Positions 9,162 to 17,351 of a stretch of 64,000 bases of DNA are shown in pieces (position 1 is the first letter of the stretch; each line of letters begins with the position of its first letter). The stretch comes from Stappia stellulata DSM 5886. Lineage in GTDB: Bacteria > Pseudomonadota > Alphaproteobacteria > Rhizobiales > Stappiaceae. The stretch lies in the NCBI RefSeq assembly GCF_000423705.1, contig NZ_KE384083.1, positions 62,001 to 126,000 on the forward strand, given 5' to 3'. Below the pieces are notes generated by a model. That model made no database searches. It was not told the origin of the DNA and was given only the letters and a program-made list of their open reading frames with translations. Position numbers and translations under genes: made by a program.

Positions 9162-9302
9162 TTGATCCCCTCCCGGAAACATGAAATCCGTTCGATGACC
9201 GGAATATATCGCCACCCTTTTAGCTATTCTTGCCTTTTTGAGCCGCGCGTATACGCTGACACGCATATTTCTCGCGCAATGGTAACGATCTGGAGTTTTT
9301 AC
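9162..9302. promoter_or_regulatory. Divergent promoter region, thiolase operon / Lrp-type regulator
   Basis: A 141-base spacer separates the divergent starts of the thiolase operon and the AsnC-type regulator. It is AT-richer than the flanking genes. AsnC/Lrp proteins usually bind such divergent regions, so autoregulation plus control of the operon is likely. No convincing -35/-10 pair was assigned. Confidence 0.5.
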
Positions 9303-9764
9303 ATGCAACCGCTCGACGAAACCGACCTCAAGATTCTCCGGGTGCTGCAACTGGACGGATCCCTCTCCGTCTCGGAGGTCGCCGAACGCGTCGGCCTGTC
9401 CCAGTCGCCCTGTTCGCGACGGATCAACAGGATGCAGGAGGACGGTGTCATCACCGGCCGGTCCGTACTGCTGGACCGTCGGAAGCTGGGCTTCGATGCC
9501 ACGATCCTCGTTCGCATCAAACTGTCGGGTCACGGCCGCCAGTCGATTTCCGTTTTTCAGGAAGCGGCAATGCGGATCCCCGAGGTTCAGGTGGTCCAGC
9601 TCATGCTCGGCGAATTCGATTTCAACCTGCGCGTGGTCGTGCGCGACATGGATCACTTTCAAACGCTTCTGCGGGACAAGCTTGTCATGCTCCCAGGGCT
9701 TCATGAAATCCAGAGCACAGTCATCCTTGAAGAAATGAAGTATACGGCACACCTCCCGATATGA
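9303..9764 (+). CDS. Lrp/AsnC family transcriptional regulator
   Basis: 153-residue regulator with an N-terminal AsnC-type helix-turn-helix (residues about 5-60; LDETDLKILRVLQLDG then SEVAERVGLSQSPCSRRINRM) and a C-terminal RAM ligand-binding domain containing the usual GEFDFNLRVVVRD block. Such proteins sense amino acids or small metabolites and bind DNA as dimers or octamers. It is divergently oriented to the thiolase/CoA-ligase/TRAP operon and is its most likely regulator. The ATG at 9303 is chosen because it starts exactly at the domain boundary. Longer upstream extensions would run through the divergent promoter. Confidence 0.92.
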   Translation: MQPLDETDLKILRVLQLDGSLSVSEVAERVGLSQSPCSRRINRMQEDGVITGRSVLLDRRKLGFDATILVRIKLSGHGRQSISVFQEAAMRIPEVQVVQLMLGEFDFNLRVVVRDMDHFQTLLRDKLVMLPGLHEIQSTVILEEMKYTAHLPI

Positions 9765-9928
9765 CTTCCAAAATCAAAAATCATTTTATTCATAATATCA
9801 AAATTCCAAAGGCCAATACTATCAACAAATCCGAATACAGACATTGAAACAGACCAACAACCCGATAACCTGAATGAAACATCGCCATCGAAAGCCATGC
9901 GGAAGTCATGACTTTCAGATTTTTTTGA

Positions 9929-10002
9929 GGCCTCGTGGCGGAATGGCGACGCAAGGGATTGCAACTCCCTACATCCTGGTTCGAATCCAGGCGAGGCCTC
10001 CA
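9929..10002 (+). tRNA. tRNA-Cys (GCA)
   Basis: A complete 74-nt cloverleaf including an encoded CCA. The 7-bp acceptor stem GGCCTCG/CGAGGCC, a D-arm, the anticodon stem AGGGA/TCCCT around TTGCAAC (anticodon GCA, cysteine), and the T-arm CCTGG/CCAGG with loop TTCGAAT are all present. A run of six T precedes it. It stands alone between convergent protein genes. I saw no duplicated 3' end nearby that would mark an integrated element. Confidence 0.95.
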
Positions 10003-10092
10003 ATTCCTCAAACCGGTGACCTGGTGAAGCGCGGCGGTATATCCCACGCCACCATCCGGCTGTCCCCGCGCGCCGGCTTGGGCCCGCCGCCC

Positions 10093-11697
10093 CTATGACG
10101 TTGCGGCTCCGGAAAGCTGCTCACGGGTCACTTGACCCTTGAGCGCCTGCCGGTCGAGCTTGCCGGTCGAGGTCTTCGGCAATGCCGACACGATCTCCAG
10201 CGTTTCAGGCGCCATATAGTTGGGCAAGCGCTCCGTGACGTGTCGCTTGAGCGCGCGCAGGGGCACGTCGGCGCCGCCCGCCGTTGCAATGACGGCGGCG
10301 AGGAAGCTTGTCCCGTCCTCGCCGACCCGGTCGATCACGGCGGCTTCGGCGACGTCCGGATGACTTGAAATCGCCTCCTCGACCTCGCGCAGATTGATCC
10401 GGTAGCCACGGATCTTCACTTGGGAGTCCCGACGCCCGACGTAAGCCAGCGCCCCGTCCCTGCGGATTTCGACCAGGTCGCCACTGCGATACACCGGGTC
10501 GTCGAAATCCCGATGCAACGGATTCTGCACGAATTTCCGTTCCGTCATATCAGGATCGCCCCAGTACCCCCGGGCGAGTGTCGGTCCACGGGCACAAAGT
10601 TCCCCGATACTGCCCGCAGCCGTCAGCGCGCGATCGTGCTCGTCGAGAACCAACAGATCCGCATGGCTGCATGGCCTGCCGATCGGCAGCGGGGCGTCGT
10701 CGGGAAGACGCTCGATCGCATGACACGTCACATCGTTGATTTCCGTGGCGCCGTAGATGTTGAAATACCGCGCCGCCGGGATCTTCGTCATGAGCTCGCG
10801 CAATGCCGGAGGCGGATAGGGTTCGCCGGCGAAGAAGATGACCCGCAACATCTCCAGCCCCCGCTGCCGCTCCTTGATATGCTTCTCGATGATCATCAGG
10901 ACCGAAGGCACCGACTGCCAGATCGTGACACGGCTGTCGGCGATGAACTTCACCAGATCGACCCCGAGAAAGCCGATCCCCTGCGGCACCAGACACACGG
11001 TCCCTCCGCGCGACAGGGTGGCGTAGAGATCGAACAGCGACAGGTCGAAGTGAAACGGGGCGTGCGACGACACCCGGTCCGCCGGTCCGACATCGAACTG
11101 CCGCACCGCCCATTCCACGAAGGCGACAATGTTGCGGTGGGTGATCATCACCCCCTTGGGCCGGCCGGTGGACCCCGACGTGTAGAGTATATAAGCCAGA
11201 TCCGTCTCGAGCGCGGTTCGCCCGGGGGCGGTGCCGGGCATTTGCGCAACCTGCGCGGAAGAAACGACGGCGACGCGCCGGTCGTCCAGTTCCAGCGGCT
11301 TGTCGCCGGCCACCACAACGGTCTCCAGCGTGCCCCCTTGCGCAAGGAAGCTCTCAAGACGTCCCTGCTTGTTGCCGCCGGCGATCAGGACGCGAATGCC
11401 GCAGTCGGCAACGATGAAGGCCAGGCGCGCCACCGGCCCCGTCGGATCGAGCGGCACGCAAACGGCATCCGCCTTCATGATGGCGATCAGGCTGGCGAGG
11501 GAAACGATGGACTTGTCGAGATAGACACCGACCCTGTCGCCCCGCCTGACACCGTTTGCGCGCAGGGCGTTGGCGATCCGGTTGCTTTCGGACATCAGCT
11601 CGCCGTGGGTCATTGAGGCCGTGCCGCAGGTCACGGCGATGGCGCTCGTGCGCAGGGCCTCGGCGTCTTCTAGCAACTGCGGAACGGTGCTGGCCAT
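10093..11697 (-). CDS. Stand-alone amino-acid adenylation enzyme (discrete A domain)
   Basis: 534-residue adenylate-forming enzyme of the nonribosomal-peptide type without an attached carrier domain. Core motifs in order: ILYTSGSTGRPKGV (about 170-183), the HAPFHFDLSLFDLY block (212-225), SVPSVLM (262-268), FAGEPYP (289-295), NIYGATEIN (313-321), GYRINLREVE and PKTSTGKLDR near the C-terminus. The HAPFHFDLS..FDLY, FAGEP and NIYGATE pattern resembles the discrete L-prolyl-AMP ligases (PltF, RedM, CloN4), as recalled; residue specificity was not computed. The start is the ATG at 11697 with an AGGAGG site. No carrier protein gene is adjacent, and the nearest one is at 22430. It may load that protein, or its target may lie elsewhere. 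It follows the kinase-fold-like gene in the same orientation. Confidence 0.88.
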   Translation of the reverse strand: MASTVPQLLEDAEALRTSAIAVTCGTASMTHGELMSESNRIANALRANGVRRGDRVGVYLDKSIVSLASLIAIMKADAVCVPLDPTGPVARLAFIVADCGIRVLIAGGNKQGRLESFLAQGGTLETVVVAGDKPLELDDRRVAVVSSAQVAQMPGTAPGRTALETDLAYILYTSGSTGRPKGVMITHRNIVAFVEWAVRQFDVGPADRVSSHAPFHFDLSLFDLYATLSRGGTVCLVPQGIGFLGVDLVKFIADSRVTIWQSVPSVLMIIEKHIKERQRGLEMLRVIFFAGEPYPPPALRELMTKIPAARYFNIYGATEINDVTCHAIERLPDDAPLPIGRPCSHADLLVLDEHDRALTAAGSIGELCARGPTLARGYWGDPDMTERKFVQNPLHRDFDDPVYRSGDLVEIRRDGALAYVGRRDSQVKIRGYRINLREVEEAISSHPDVAEAAVIDRVGEDGTSFLAAVIATAGGADVPLRALKRHVTERLPNYMAPETLEIVSALPKTSTGKLDRQALKGQVTREQLSGAATS

Positions 11698-11741
11698 AAT
11701 GCCCTCCTGCGGCGCAAACGAAAAGCGGGACAGATGCGTTG

Positions 11742-13088
11742 TCAAAGCGCCGGTTGGCGCATCAGGTAGGCGAAGTATTCGTAGCGCTCGCCGAGGAACC
11801 GTTCGGCCTTCGCCCACATCTCCTTCTCGGTGATCGAATGCGGGTATTTCTCTCCGACCAGCGAGCGCGCGAAAAGCGGACGCAGCGTCGTCATCGCCAG
11901 GATGTAGAAGAGGTCGTGATCCATCTTGTAGCTCTTGCGGCGGTCGCCATCCCAATCGTTGCGGATGGCGTCGCGGTGCTTCTTCAAAAGGAAGAGATGG
12001 GGAATGAAATAGCCCCAGAGCCGGCGCGACAGCGGACGGATTTCCTCCTCTGGAATGTCGGGGAAATAGCCGCTGATCTTGGCGGCGATCGGGTCGAATT
12101 CCAGCAGGTTTTCCAGCGTGTATTTGTCGAGCGCCGTCGGGTAACCGAACTTGCCGACCATGCGGTAGATTGCGCTGACGAGATCGCGCCACGCCTGCAT
12201 CGCCTTCGCCGGCGCCGGCAGGTGACCGATGTCCTGCACGCTGTCCAGATCGATCAGGAAAAGCTGTTTGCTCTCCACCGAATAGACGAAATTCCCCCAG
12301 TCCCCGGAGTAGCGGTACATTCCGGTCAGCGAGAAATCATGCAAGAGCTTGCCGGCCTCGCGCGCGAGCTTCCGGATAACCTCGAGCCGCACGCGTTCGT
12401 CGTCCGGATCGCCTTCCACGCCCAGGCTCTCGCGAATGCCGTCGTAATGGACGTCGAATGCGGGATCCGTGCCGCGCACCAGCCCGGCACCGAACAAAAT
12501 TTCCGAAATCCGGTAGGAGGCGGATCCAGGCGACAGCGTGATCACCGCGCCCATCGGCTGGTCCTGAAAGCGCAGGCTCTCGTCGTATTCGATCACCGCC
12601 AGCGGCGCGATGCTCGGCACGCCGTGCTTGATCAGCCGCTCCGACGACCAGTATTCGCGGTGCGCACGCTCATGCACGATGCCCCCGATCGGGCTCGGCG
12701 AGGAATAGGCGAACTTGTACTCGGCCTCGTTGGAAATGCCGAAATGCGGGTAGGTGACCAGATACTCCAGCAGATCCGTGAGCGGGGGGACCGGATCGTT
12801 GCTCGCGTCGTCATGCAGCTTGTTGGAGTATTCCGCATCGCCAGGAAGGATCGGGTTCCACAGGCCGACGCCCTTGAGTTTTGCCGCCTGAAAGGTGACC
12901 GAAGGATCGCTCTTCAACGCCACCGGCTCGTTCAGCTGCTCCCAGGCGCCACGTCCGCGGCGGGTAAAGGTCGGCACATGACCGTTCCAACTGGCAATAT
13001 CCAGGAGACGCCGGCGTTCCGCGTCCGAGATATCGAGGCCGTCGAAACTGTGGGTCACGGTGTAGTTGAGCTTGTGATGCATGTTCAT
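11742..13088 (-). CDS. Unknown protein with kinase-like (phosphotransferase-like) signature
   Basis: 448-residue soluble protein that I do not recognise by name. The middle part looks like a protein-kinase/aminoglycoside-phosphotransferase fold: an N-lobe-like segment ending in ERLIKHGVPSIAPLAVIEYD (about 150-169), then LHDFSL..YSGDWGNFVY (249-269) followed by LFLIDLDSV (276-284). This mimics the catalytic-loop D(x)4N and the metal-binding D of the DFG position. The C-terminal ~150 residues are helical and rich in aromatics. The start was taken at the ATG at 13088, with GGGG about 9 bases upstream; ATG 13082 is also possible. It lies between a YggS-type gene and an adenylation enzyme on the same strand, so phosphorylation of an amino acid or a small metabolite is a reasonable guess but no more. 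Confidence 0.6.
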   Translation of the reverse strand: MNMHHKLNYTVTHSFDGLDISDAERRRLLDIASWNGHVPTFTRRGRGAWEQLNEPVALKSDPSVTFQAAKLKGVGLWNPILPGDAEYSNKLHDDASNDPVPPLTDLLEYLVTYPHFGISNEAEYKFAYSSPSPIGGIVHERAHREYWSSERLIKHGVPSIAPLAVIEYDESLRFQDQPMGAVITLSPGSASYRISEILFGAGLVRGTDPAFDVHYDGIRESLGVEGDPDDERVRLEVIRKLAREAGKLLHDFSLTGMYRYSGDWGNFVYSVESKQLFLIDLDSVQDIGHLPAPAKAMQAWRDLVSAIYRMVGKFGYPTALDKYTLENLLEFDPIAAKISGYFPDIPEEEIRPLSRRLWGYFIPHLFLLKKHRDAIRNDWDGDRRKSYKMDHDLFYILAMTTLRPLFARSLVGEKYPHSITEKEMWAKAERFLGERYEYFAYLMRQPAL

Positions 13089-13114
13089 GGCAATGAACCC
13101 CAAAACGATAAAGG

Positions 13115-13795
13115 TCAGGCGTAGGTGCGGCTTCCGAAAATCGCGGCCCCGACACGCACGCTGCTGGCGCCGTGGCGAATGGCCGTCTCGTAGTCGCCGG
13201 ACATGCCCATCGAGCGGCGCGAAAGGCCGGCTTCATCCGTCAGCCGGGCGAGCAGGTCGAAATGCGGCGCCGGATCCTCGCCGGCGGGCGGAATGCACAT
13301 CAGGCCCTCGACCTCCAGACCGTGCACCTCCCGGCAGCGCGCGACAAAGGCGACCGCCTCGTCCGGATCGATGCCGGCCTTTTGCGGTTCGCGCCCGGTG
13401 TTCACCTGCACGTAGAGACGCGGCGCCCGGCCCTGTTTCCGGATTTCCCGGCCGAGCTCGGCGGCAAGCTTCTCCCGGTCGACCGTCTCGATGACGTCGA
13501 AGAGCGCAACGGCATCGCGCACTTTGTTGGTCTGCAACGGCCCGAGCAAACGCACCTCGAGACCGGGATATTGCTCCTTCAGGCCCGGCCATTTGTCCCT
13601 GGCCTCCTGCACCTTGTTTTCTCCGAAGACACGCGCGCCCGCCTCGATCACGGGGCGGATCTCGTCGGCGCTCCAGGTCTTGCTCACCGCGACGAGCGTG
13701 ACCGGGTCCCCGCCCGTCCGGCGCTCCTGTTCGGCAGCGGCGACCCTTGCCGTTACTGCATTCAGTCGTTCAACCGATTGGCTCATGGTCTTCAT
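13115..13795 (-). CDS. YggS/PROSC family PLP homeostasis protein
   Basis: 226-residue protein of the YggS/PLPBP family, which binds pyridoxal phosphate without known catalytic activity and balances free PLP and amino-acid pools. The PLP lysine is in VAVSKTWSADEI (K39). The family signatures FGENKVQEA, GPLQTNK, VNTGREPQKAG and the C-terminal SMGMSGDYETAI..GASSVRVGAAIFG are all present. The start at 13795 has AAGGA 8 bases upstream. In many bacteria this gene is next to proC or cell-division genes. Here it leads a gene set with the kinase-like and adenylation genes, which is unusual and suggests that these also deal with amino acids. Confidence 0.93.
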   Translation of the reverse strand: MKTMSQSVERLNAVTARVAAAEQERRTGGDPVTLVAVSKTWSADEIRPVIEAGARVFGENKVQEARDKWPGLKEQYPGLEVRLLGPLQTNKVRDAVALFDVIETVDREKLAAELGREIRKQGRAPRLYVQVNTGREPQKAGIDPDEAVAFVARCREVHGLEVEGLMCIPPAGEDPAPHFDLLARLTDEAGLSRRSMGMSGDYETAIRHGASSVRVGAAIFGSRTYA

Positions 13796-13845
13796 TCCAT
13801 CCTTGAATCCGGTCCCGGGCGCTGCGGCAGCGGCCGGCGAACCGA

Positions 13846-15129
13846 CTAGCCGGCCACGCCGAACATTCTTGGAACGGCCAGCGTGATTGCGGGGAAAATC
13901 GCCGCAAGCACGACGATCACGATGTGCGCACAGATGAAGGGCACCGCTTCCTTGACCGCGCCCTCATAGGGGGCGTTCGCGATCCGCGCCGCGGTCATCA
14001 GCGTGAGGCCGACGGGCGGCGTGATGTTTCCAAGGTTCAACGCAAGCAGCATCACCATGCCGGCATGCAGCGGGTCGAAGCCGAGCGCGACCAGGGCCGG
14101 CGCCAGCACGGGCACGGCGATGATGATGGCGGGAAGCACGTCGATGAACATGCCGATCACGACAAGAAGTCCGGCGACCGCCAGGATCTGGACATGCGGA
14201 TTGTCGCTCATCGTCGCGATCGTCTCTGCCGCATGCCGGGCGATCCCGGAGCGCGTCACGTACCAGCCAAGCACATTCGACGCGCCAAGCAGAAGGAACA
14301 CGACGCCGCTGAAGCTGACGGTTGACACCAGCGCTTCCCAGAGGTCGCGGCGGGAGAGTTTGCCATAGGCAAGGCCGCCGAGCGCAAGCGCGTAGATACA
14401 GGCGATCACCGAGGCTTCCGTAACGGTCGTCAGGCCGGTGAGCACGCCGACGATGATCACCACCGGGATGCCCATCGCAGCAAGCGCGCCGGTGCCCGCG
14501 CGCAAGATGACATTGAAGCGGACGGGTCCGTGCGCCCGGTAGCCGCGCCGCCAGCAAACGACACCGCTGACGAAAAGCATGCCCAGGCCCATCAGGATGC
14601 CGGGCAGGATCCCCGCGGCGAAGAGGCCCAGGATCGAGATGTCCCTCAGGGTGGCGGCATAGGCAATCATGATGATGCTTGGCGGAATGATCGGGCCGAC
14701 CATCGCCGAACAGGCCGTTACGGCGGCGCAATAGGACGCGCTGTAACCCTCGCGCCGCATGGAGGGGATCAGCGTGCGTCCGATGGCAGCGGTCTCGGTG
14801 ACCGCCGCCCCGGTGAGGCCCGCGAACATCAGGCAGGTGGTAACATTGACGTGCGACAGGGCGCCCGGCACGCGACCGAACAGGCTGCTGGCGAAGGAGA
14901 TCAGCCGGTCCGTCAGCCCCGCACGGTTCATGATCTCGGCGGTGATGATGAAATAGGGAACGGCAATCAGCACATAGCCGGAGACGCCTGCATAGAAACG
15001 ATCCGGCAGGATGCTCAAAAACTCCGGCCCGCCGATCGATACCGCGCCCGCCAGGCCGGCCGCCGTCAGGACCAGGCCGAGCGGCAGGCCTATGACCATC
15101 AAGAAGACGAAGACGAATGTCGGGCTCAT
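13846..15129 (-). CDS. TRAP transporter large permease (DctM family)
   Basis: 427-residue multi-spanning membrane protein, the channel subunit of a second TRAP transporter in this window. Family signatures include GPIIPPSIIMIAYA and LNLGNITPPVGLTLMTAARI near the C-terminus. The start is the ATG at 15129, which overlaps the stop of the small permease gene (ATGA). Open sequence further upstream is only the shadow of that gene. It is the last gene of the DctP-DctQ-DctM set. The substrate is unknown; the dehydratase upstream might point to a sugar acid, which is inference from position only. Confidence 0.94.
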   Translation of the reverse strand: MSPTFVFVFLMVIGLPLGLVLTAAGLAGAVSIGGPEFLSILPDRFYAGVSGYVLIAVPYFIITAEIMNRAGLTDRLISFASSLFGRVPGALSHVNVTTCLMFAGLTGAAVTETAAIGRTLIPSMRREGYSASYCAAVTACSAMVGPIIPPSIIMIAYAATLRDISILGLFAAGILPGILMGLGMLFVSGVVCWRRGYRAHGPVRFNVILRAGTGALAAMGIPVVIIVGVLTGLTTVTEASVIACIYALALGGLAYGKLSRRDLWEALVSTVSFSGVVFLLLGASNVLGWYVTRSGIARHAAETIATMSDNPHVQILAVAGLLVVIGMFIDVLPAIIIAVPVLAPALVALGFDPLHAGMVMLLALNLGNITPPVGLTLMTAARIANAPYEGAVKEAVPFICAHIVIVVLAAIFPAITLAVPRMFGVAG

Positions 15130-15806
15130 CGCGTCGCCTCCAGCGGCTTGTCGGTCGGGACATCCGCCCGGCCGGTTGCGGCATCCGGCGACGCATAGGC
15201 CCCCGCATCCCACGCCATGCCCCCTTCCGTCGCCGAGACAAGCTCATCGTCGAAAACGATGCCGGGATCGCGGTCCTCCAGCAGCGCGACGCCATCGACA
15301 AGATGGAGACACAAGACGAACCCGGCGACGGGAACGGACGCGGCCGTCCAGCGATGCGAAACCTGGATCGTTTCGGACACGATGAAGAGATGCGTCGCGC
15401 CCATGAAAAACTCCGCCCCGTACCACACGAGGGCCGCGGCAAAGACAGCGACAGCAAAGAGATTGACCGCCTGGGCGATCCGTCGCCCCCAGTCCGGCAA
15501 CGCTTTCGAGGCGGCCAGGATCGCGATGTGCTCGCCGTATTTGAAGGCGACGGTGATACTCAGCATCCCGAACCAGGGCAGGAACAATCGCAGGACAGAG
15601 GGCCGGGTGTTGGCATAGAGCCATGCGAGCGCGCCGCCGTCGAACAGATCGCGCTCGCCGACCGCGGAGAGCGACGAGGCAAGGACCTCCAGGGCCACGC
15701 CGATGGCGGAGATACAAAGCATCAGCAACAGGAGAACCGCACACACGGCAATCGTCGCCTTGTTCGCGACATCGCTTATCCGGTGCAGACGGTGTCTCAG
15801 GGTCAT
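15126..15806 (-). CDS. TRAP transporter small permease (DctQ family), with C-terminal extension
   Basis: About 226-residue membrane protein with four predicted membrane segments (roughly residues 15-45, 70-95, 110-135 and 150-175). It has a hydrophilic, acidic C-terminal tail of about 45 residues that is not usual for the family. The large N-terminal extension upstream of the ATG at 15806 is arginine-rich and not family-like, so I start at MTLRHRLHRI, with AAGGA further upstream. The stop overlaps the start of the large permease gene. It couples the binding protein to the channel subunit in the inner membrane. Confidence 0.85.
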   Translation of the reverse strand: MTLRHRLHRISDVANKATIAVCAVLLLLMLCISAIGVALEVLASSLSAVGERDLFDGGALAWLYANTRPSVLRLFLPWFGMLSITVAFKYGEHIAILAASKALPDWGRRIAQAVNLFAVAVFAAALVWYGAEFFMGATHLFIVSETIQVSHRWTAASVPVAGFVLCLHLVDGVALLEDRDPGIVFDDELVSATEGGMAWDAGAYASPDAATGRADVPTDKPLEATR

Positions 15807-15957
15807 TTCCAGAAGATCCTTGGATCGCGCAAGGGACAGGGGTCTCGAAAACAGGCGCGCGGGGACCGGCCACAAGATGTCGTATCCGGCGTGGACCCCG
15901 ATGGCTCAAACGTCGCTGTGCACGTGTCGCGACACGCGAAGACGACGATGCCGGGCG

Positions 15958-17067
15958 TCAGTCGAGATATCTTTCGATGCTGGCCCGACGCTGGCTTTGC
16001 TGGATGCGGTCGATTTCGGCGCGCATCTCGTCGAACAACGCAGCCTTCGGACCAAATTCCTCGACAAGCCAGTCACGGTAGATCGGCTGCGCGATGTCGC
16101 GCATGCGCGCCTTCTCCGCCTCGGGAAGCACATAGCATTCGTCGAACTTCTCGCAGGAATTCGCCCAGCCGATCACGGTGATCTGCGTTGCGATGCCGTG
16201 GGCCATGGCAATCGCCTCGCGGGCCGAGGTGACGATGATTTCCTGATACTCGCGCGGCAGATCCTTGAACCACGCCTCGCTCACGCTCCACGTGATCGTG
16301 TTGTAAACGTGCCCGCTCCACGTCGTGTAATCGGTGACGTCGTAGAGCTTGAAAATGTCGTTGACGCCCGGCGCATGAAAATGGCCGTCAACCAACCCTG
16401 TCGCCAGACCGGTCTGCAGCTCGCCCCAGGGCAGCGTCGTCGGGGACGCGCCGAGCGCGGTCATGATCGTCATATGCGCCTGGTTTTCCTCGACGCGAAT
16501 GCGCATTCCCTTGAGGTCCTCGACAGTCTTGATCAGCCGCTTGTTGTTGGCGAAGGCGACGAACCCGCCGCCGTCATCGAGCGTTCCGAGGTAGCGCAGG
16601 CCGCTTTCCCCAATCATCGGCTTCATGAAGTCCGCAAACCAGGCGGAATCGAAGAAGGCCCAGGCCGTGCGATAATCGGGAAAAAGAAACGGCGCCGTGA
16701 TCATCTCGTAGTTGCGATAGAAAGACGCCTGCGTTCCCGACCCCAGCATGACCGACTGGATGGTCTTGCCCGCGCGGGCCTGCTGGGCGACCTCGACCTC
16801 GCCGCCGAGCGCACCGTTGCCGAACACCTCGACGTCGACCGCGCCGTCTGTGGCGGCTTCGACCAGTTGCTCGAAATGCTTCAGAGCCGGCGCCGTCTCG
16901 TTGTTCTTGAGATCGTCCGGATAGAGATGCGCGATGGTCATCGTGTAGTCGGCCGCCTGCGTGGCCGACACCAGTCCGAAGAGCGAGACGAGAAGGCCGG
17001 CAACCAGTGCGCGGCGAAGGCGGGGTGTGACCGATTGCGTCCGCGCCGCGTCGAAGGCGATATCCAT
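15958..17067 (-). CDS. TRAP transporter solute-binding protein (DctP family)
   Basis: 369-residue periplasmic binding protein with an N-terminal signal peptide (arginine-rich start, hydrophobic core ALVAGLLVSLFGLVSA, likely cleavage after ATQAA). The mature part begins DYTMTIAHLYP and contains the DctP hallmark 'EDLKGMRIRVEEN' with the ligand-contacting arginine. The DYTTWSGHVYNTITWSVSEAWF segment is also characteristic. The start at 17067 has GGGGGG upstream; frame upstream of that is poor. It is the first gene of the second TRAP operon. The specificity is not evident. Confidence 0.92.
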   Translation of the reverse strand: MDIAFDAARTQSVTPRLRRALVAGLLVSLFGLVSATQAADYTMTIAHLYPDDLKNNETAPALKHFEQLVEAATDGAVDVEVFGNGALGGEVEVAQQARAGKTIQSVMLGSGTQASFYRNYEMITAPFLFPDYRTAWAFFDSAWFADFMKPMIGESGLRYLGTLDDGGGFVAFANNKRLIKTVEDLKGMRIRVEENQAHMTIMTALGASPTTLPWGELQTGLATGLVDGHFHAPGVNDIFKLYDVTDYTTWSGHVYNTITWSVSEAWFKDLPREYQEIIVTSAREAIAMAHGIATQITVIGWANSCEKFDECYVLPEAEKARMRDIAQPIYRDWLVEEFGPKAALFDEMRAEIDRIQQSQRRASIERYLD

Positions 17068-17351
17068 GAGGCCCCCCACGCCCCGACTCCGACACGTCTT
17101 ACCAGTGCTGGGACAAGACGTTGGCGCGGCGTCGATCATGGGCCCCTCCAGGTTTAAAAGACCGGCTGTAGGTGCAGCCTCTTCAAAACCTATTCAGCAA
17201 CCACAGGTCGGTCTAAGTCTATTTTTCTATTTTTGATGACACCCAAGTCATTCTTGCGGGATGAGCAATCCTTGAAACAAAATCCCACGCACAAGACGAC
17301 CGGCAGCCGGCTCGCTCCCGGTCGTCGTTTTCGCTGGGCAGCCCCCGCCCG
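17068..17351 (-). promoter_or_regulatory. Intergenic region: ilvD-like terminator side and TRAP-2 promoter
   Basis: This spacer of 284 bases holds an AT-rich stretch around 17205-17245 (runs of T) that probably contains the promoter of the second TRAP operon. Nearer the dehydratase gene lies a hairpin, listed separately. No open reading frame of note is present. Confidence 0.4.
17295..17326 (-). terminator. Hairpin downstream of the IlvD-family gene
   Basis: Perfect 9-bp inverted repeat GACGACCGG / CCGGTCGTC about 26 bases beyond the dehydratase stop codon. On the minus strand it is followed only by TTGTGCG, so the U-tract is weak. On the plus strand it is followed by GTTTT. It is likely to act as a terminator or as a 3'-end stabiliser. 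Confidence 0.5.

Noticed and set aside
7992-9752. 586-codon thiolase reading that begins near 9752
   Set aside because: The extra 197 codons cross the divergent promoter and the AsnC gene. The ATG at 9161 has a strong ribosome site and gives the family length.
9929-10002. tRNA-Cys as an integration site of a genomic island
   Set aside because: I found no duplicated 3' end of the tRNA, integrase gene or phage gene in the window.
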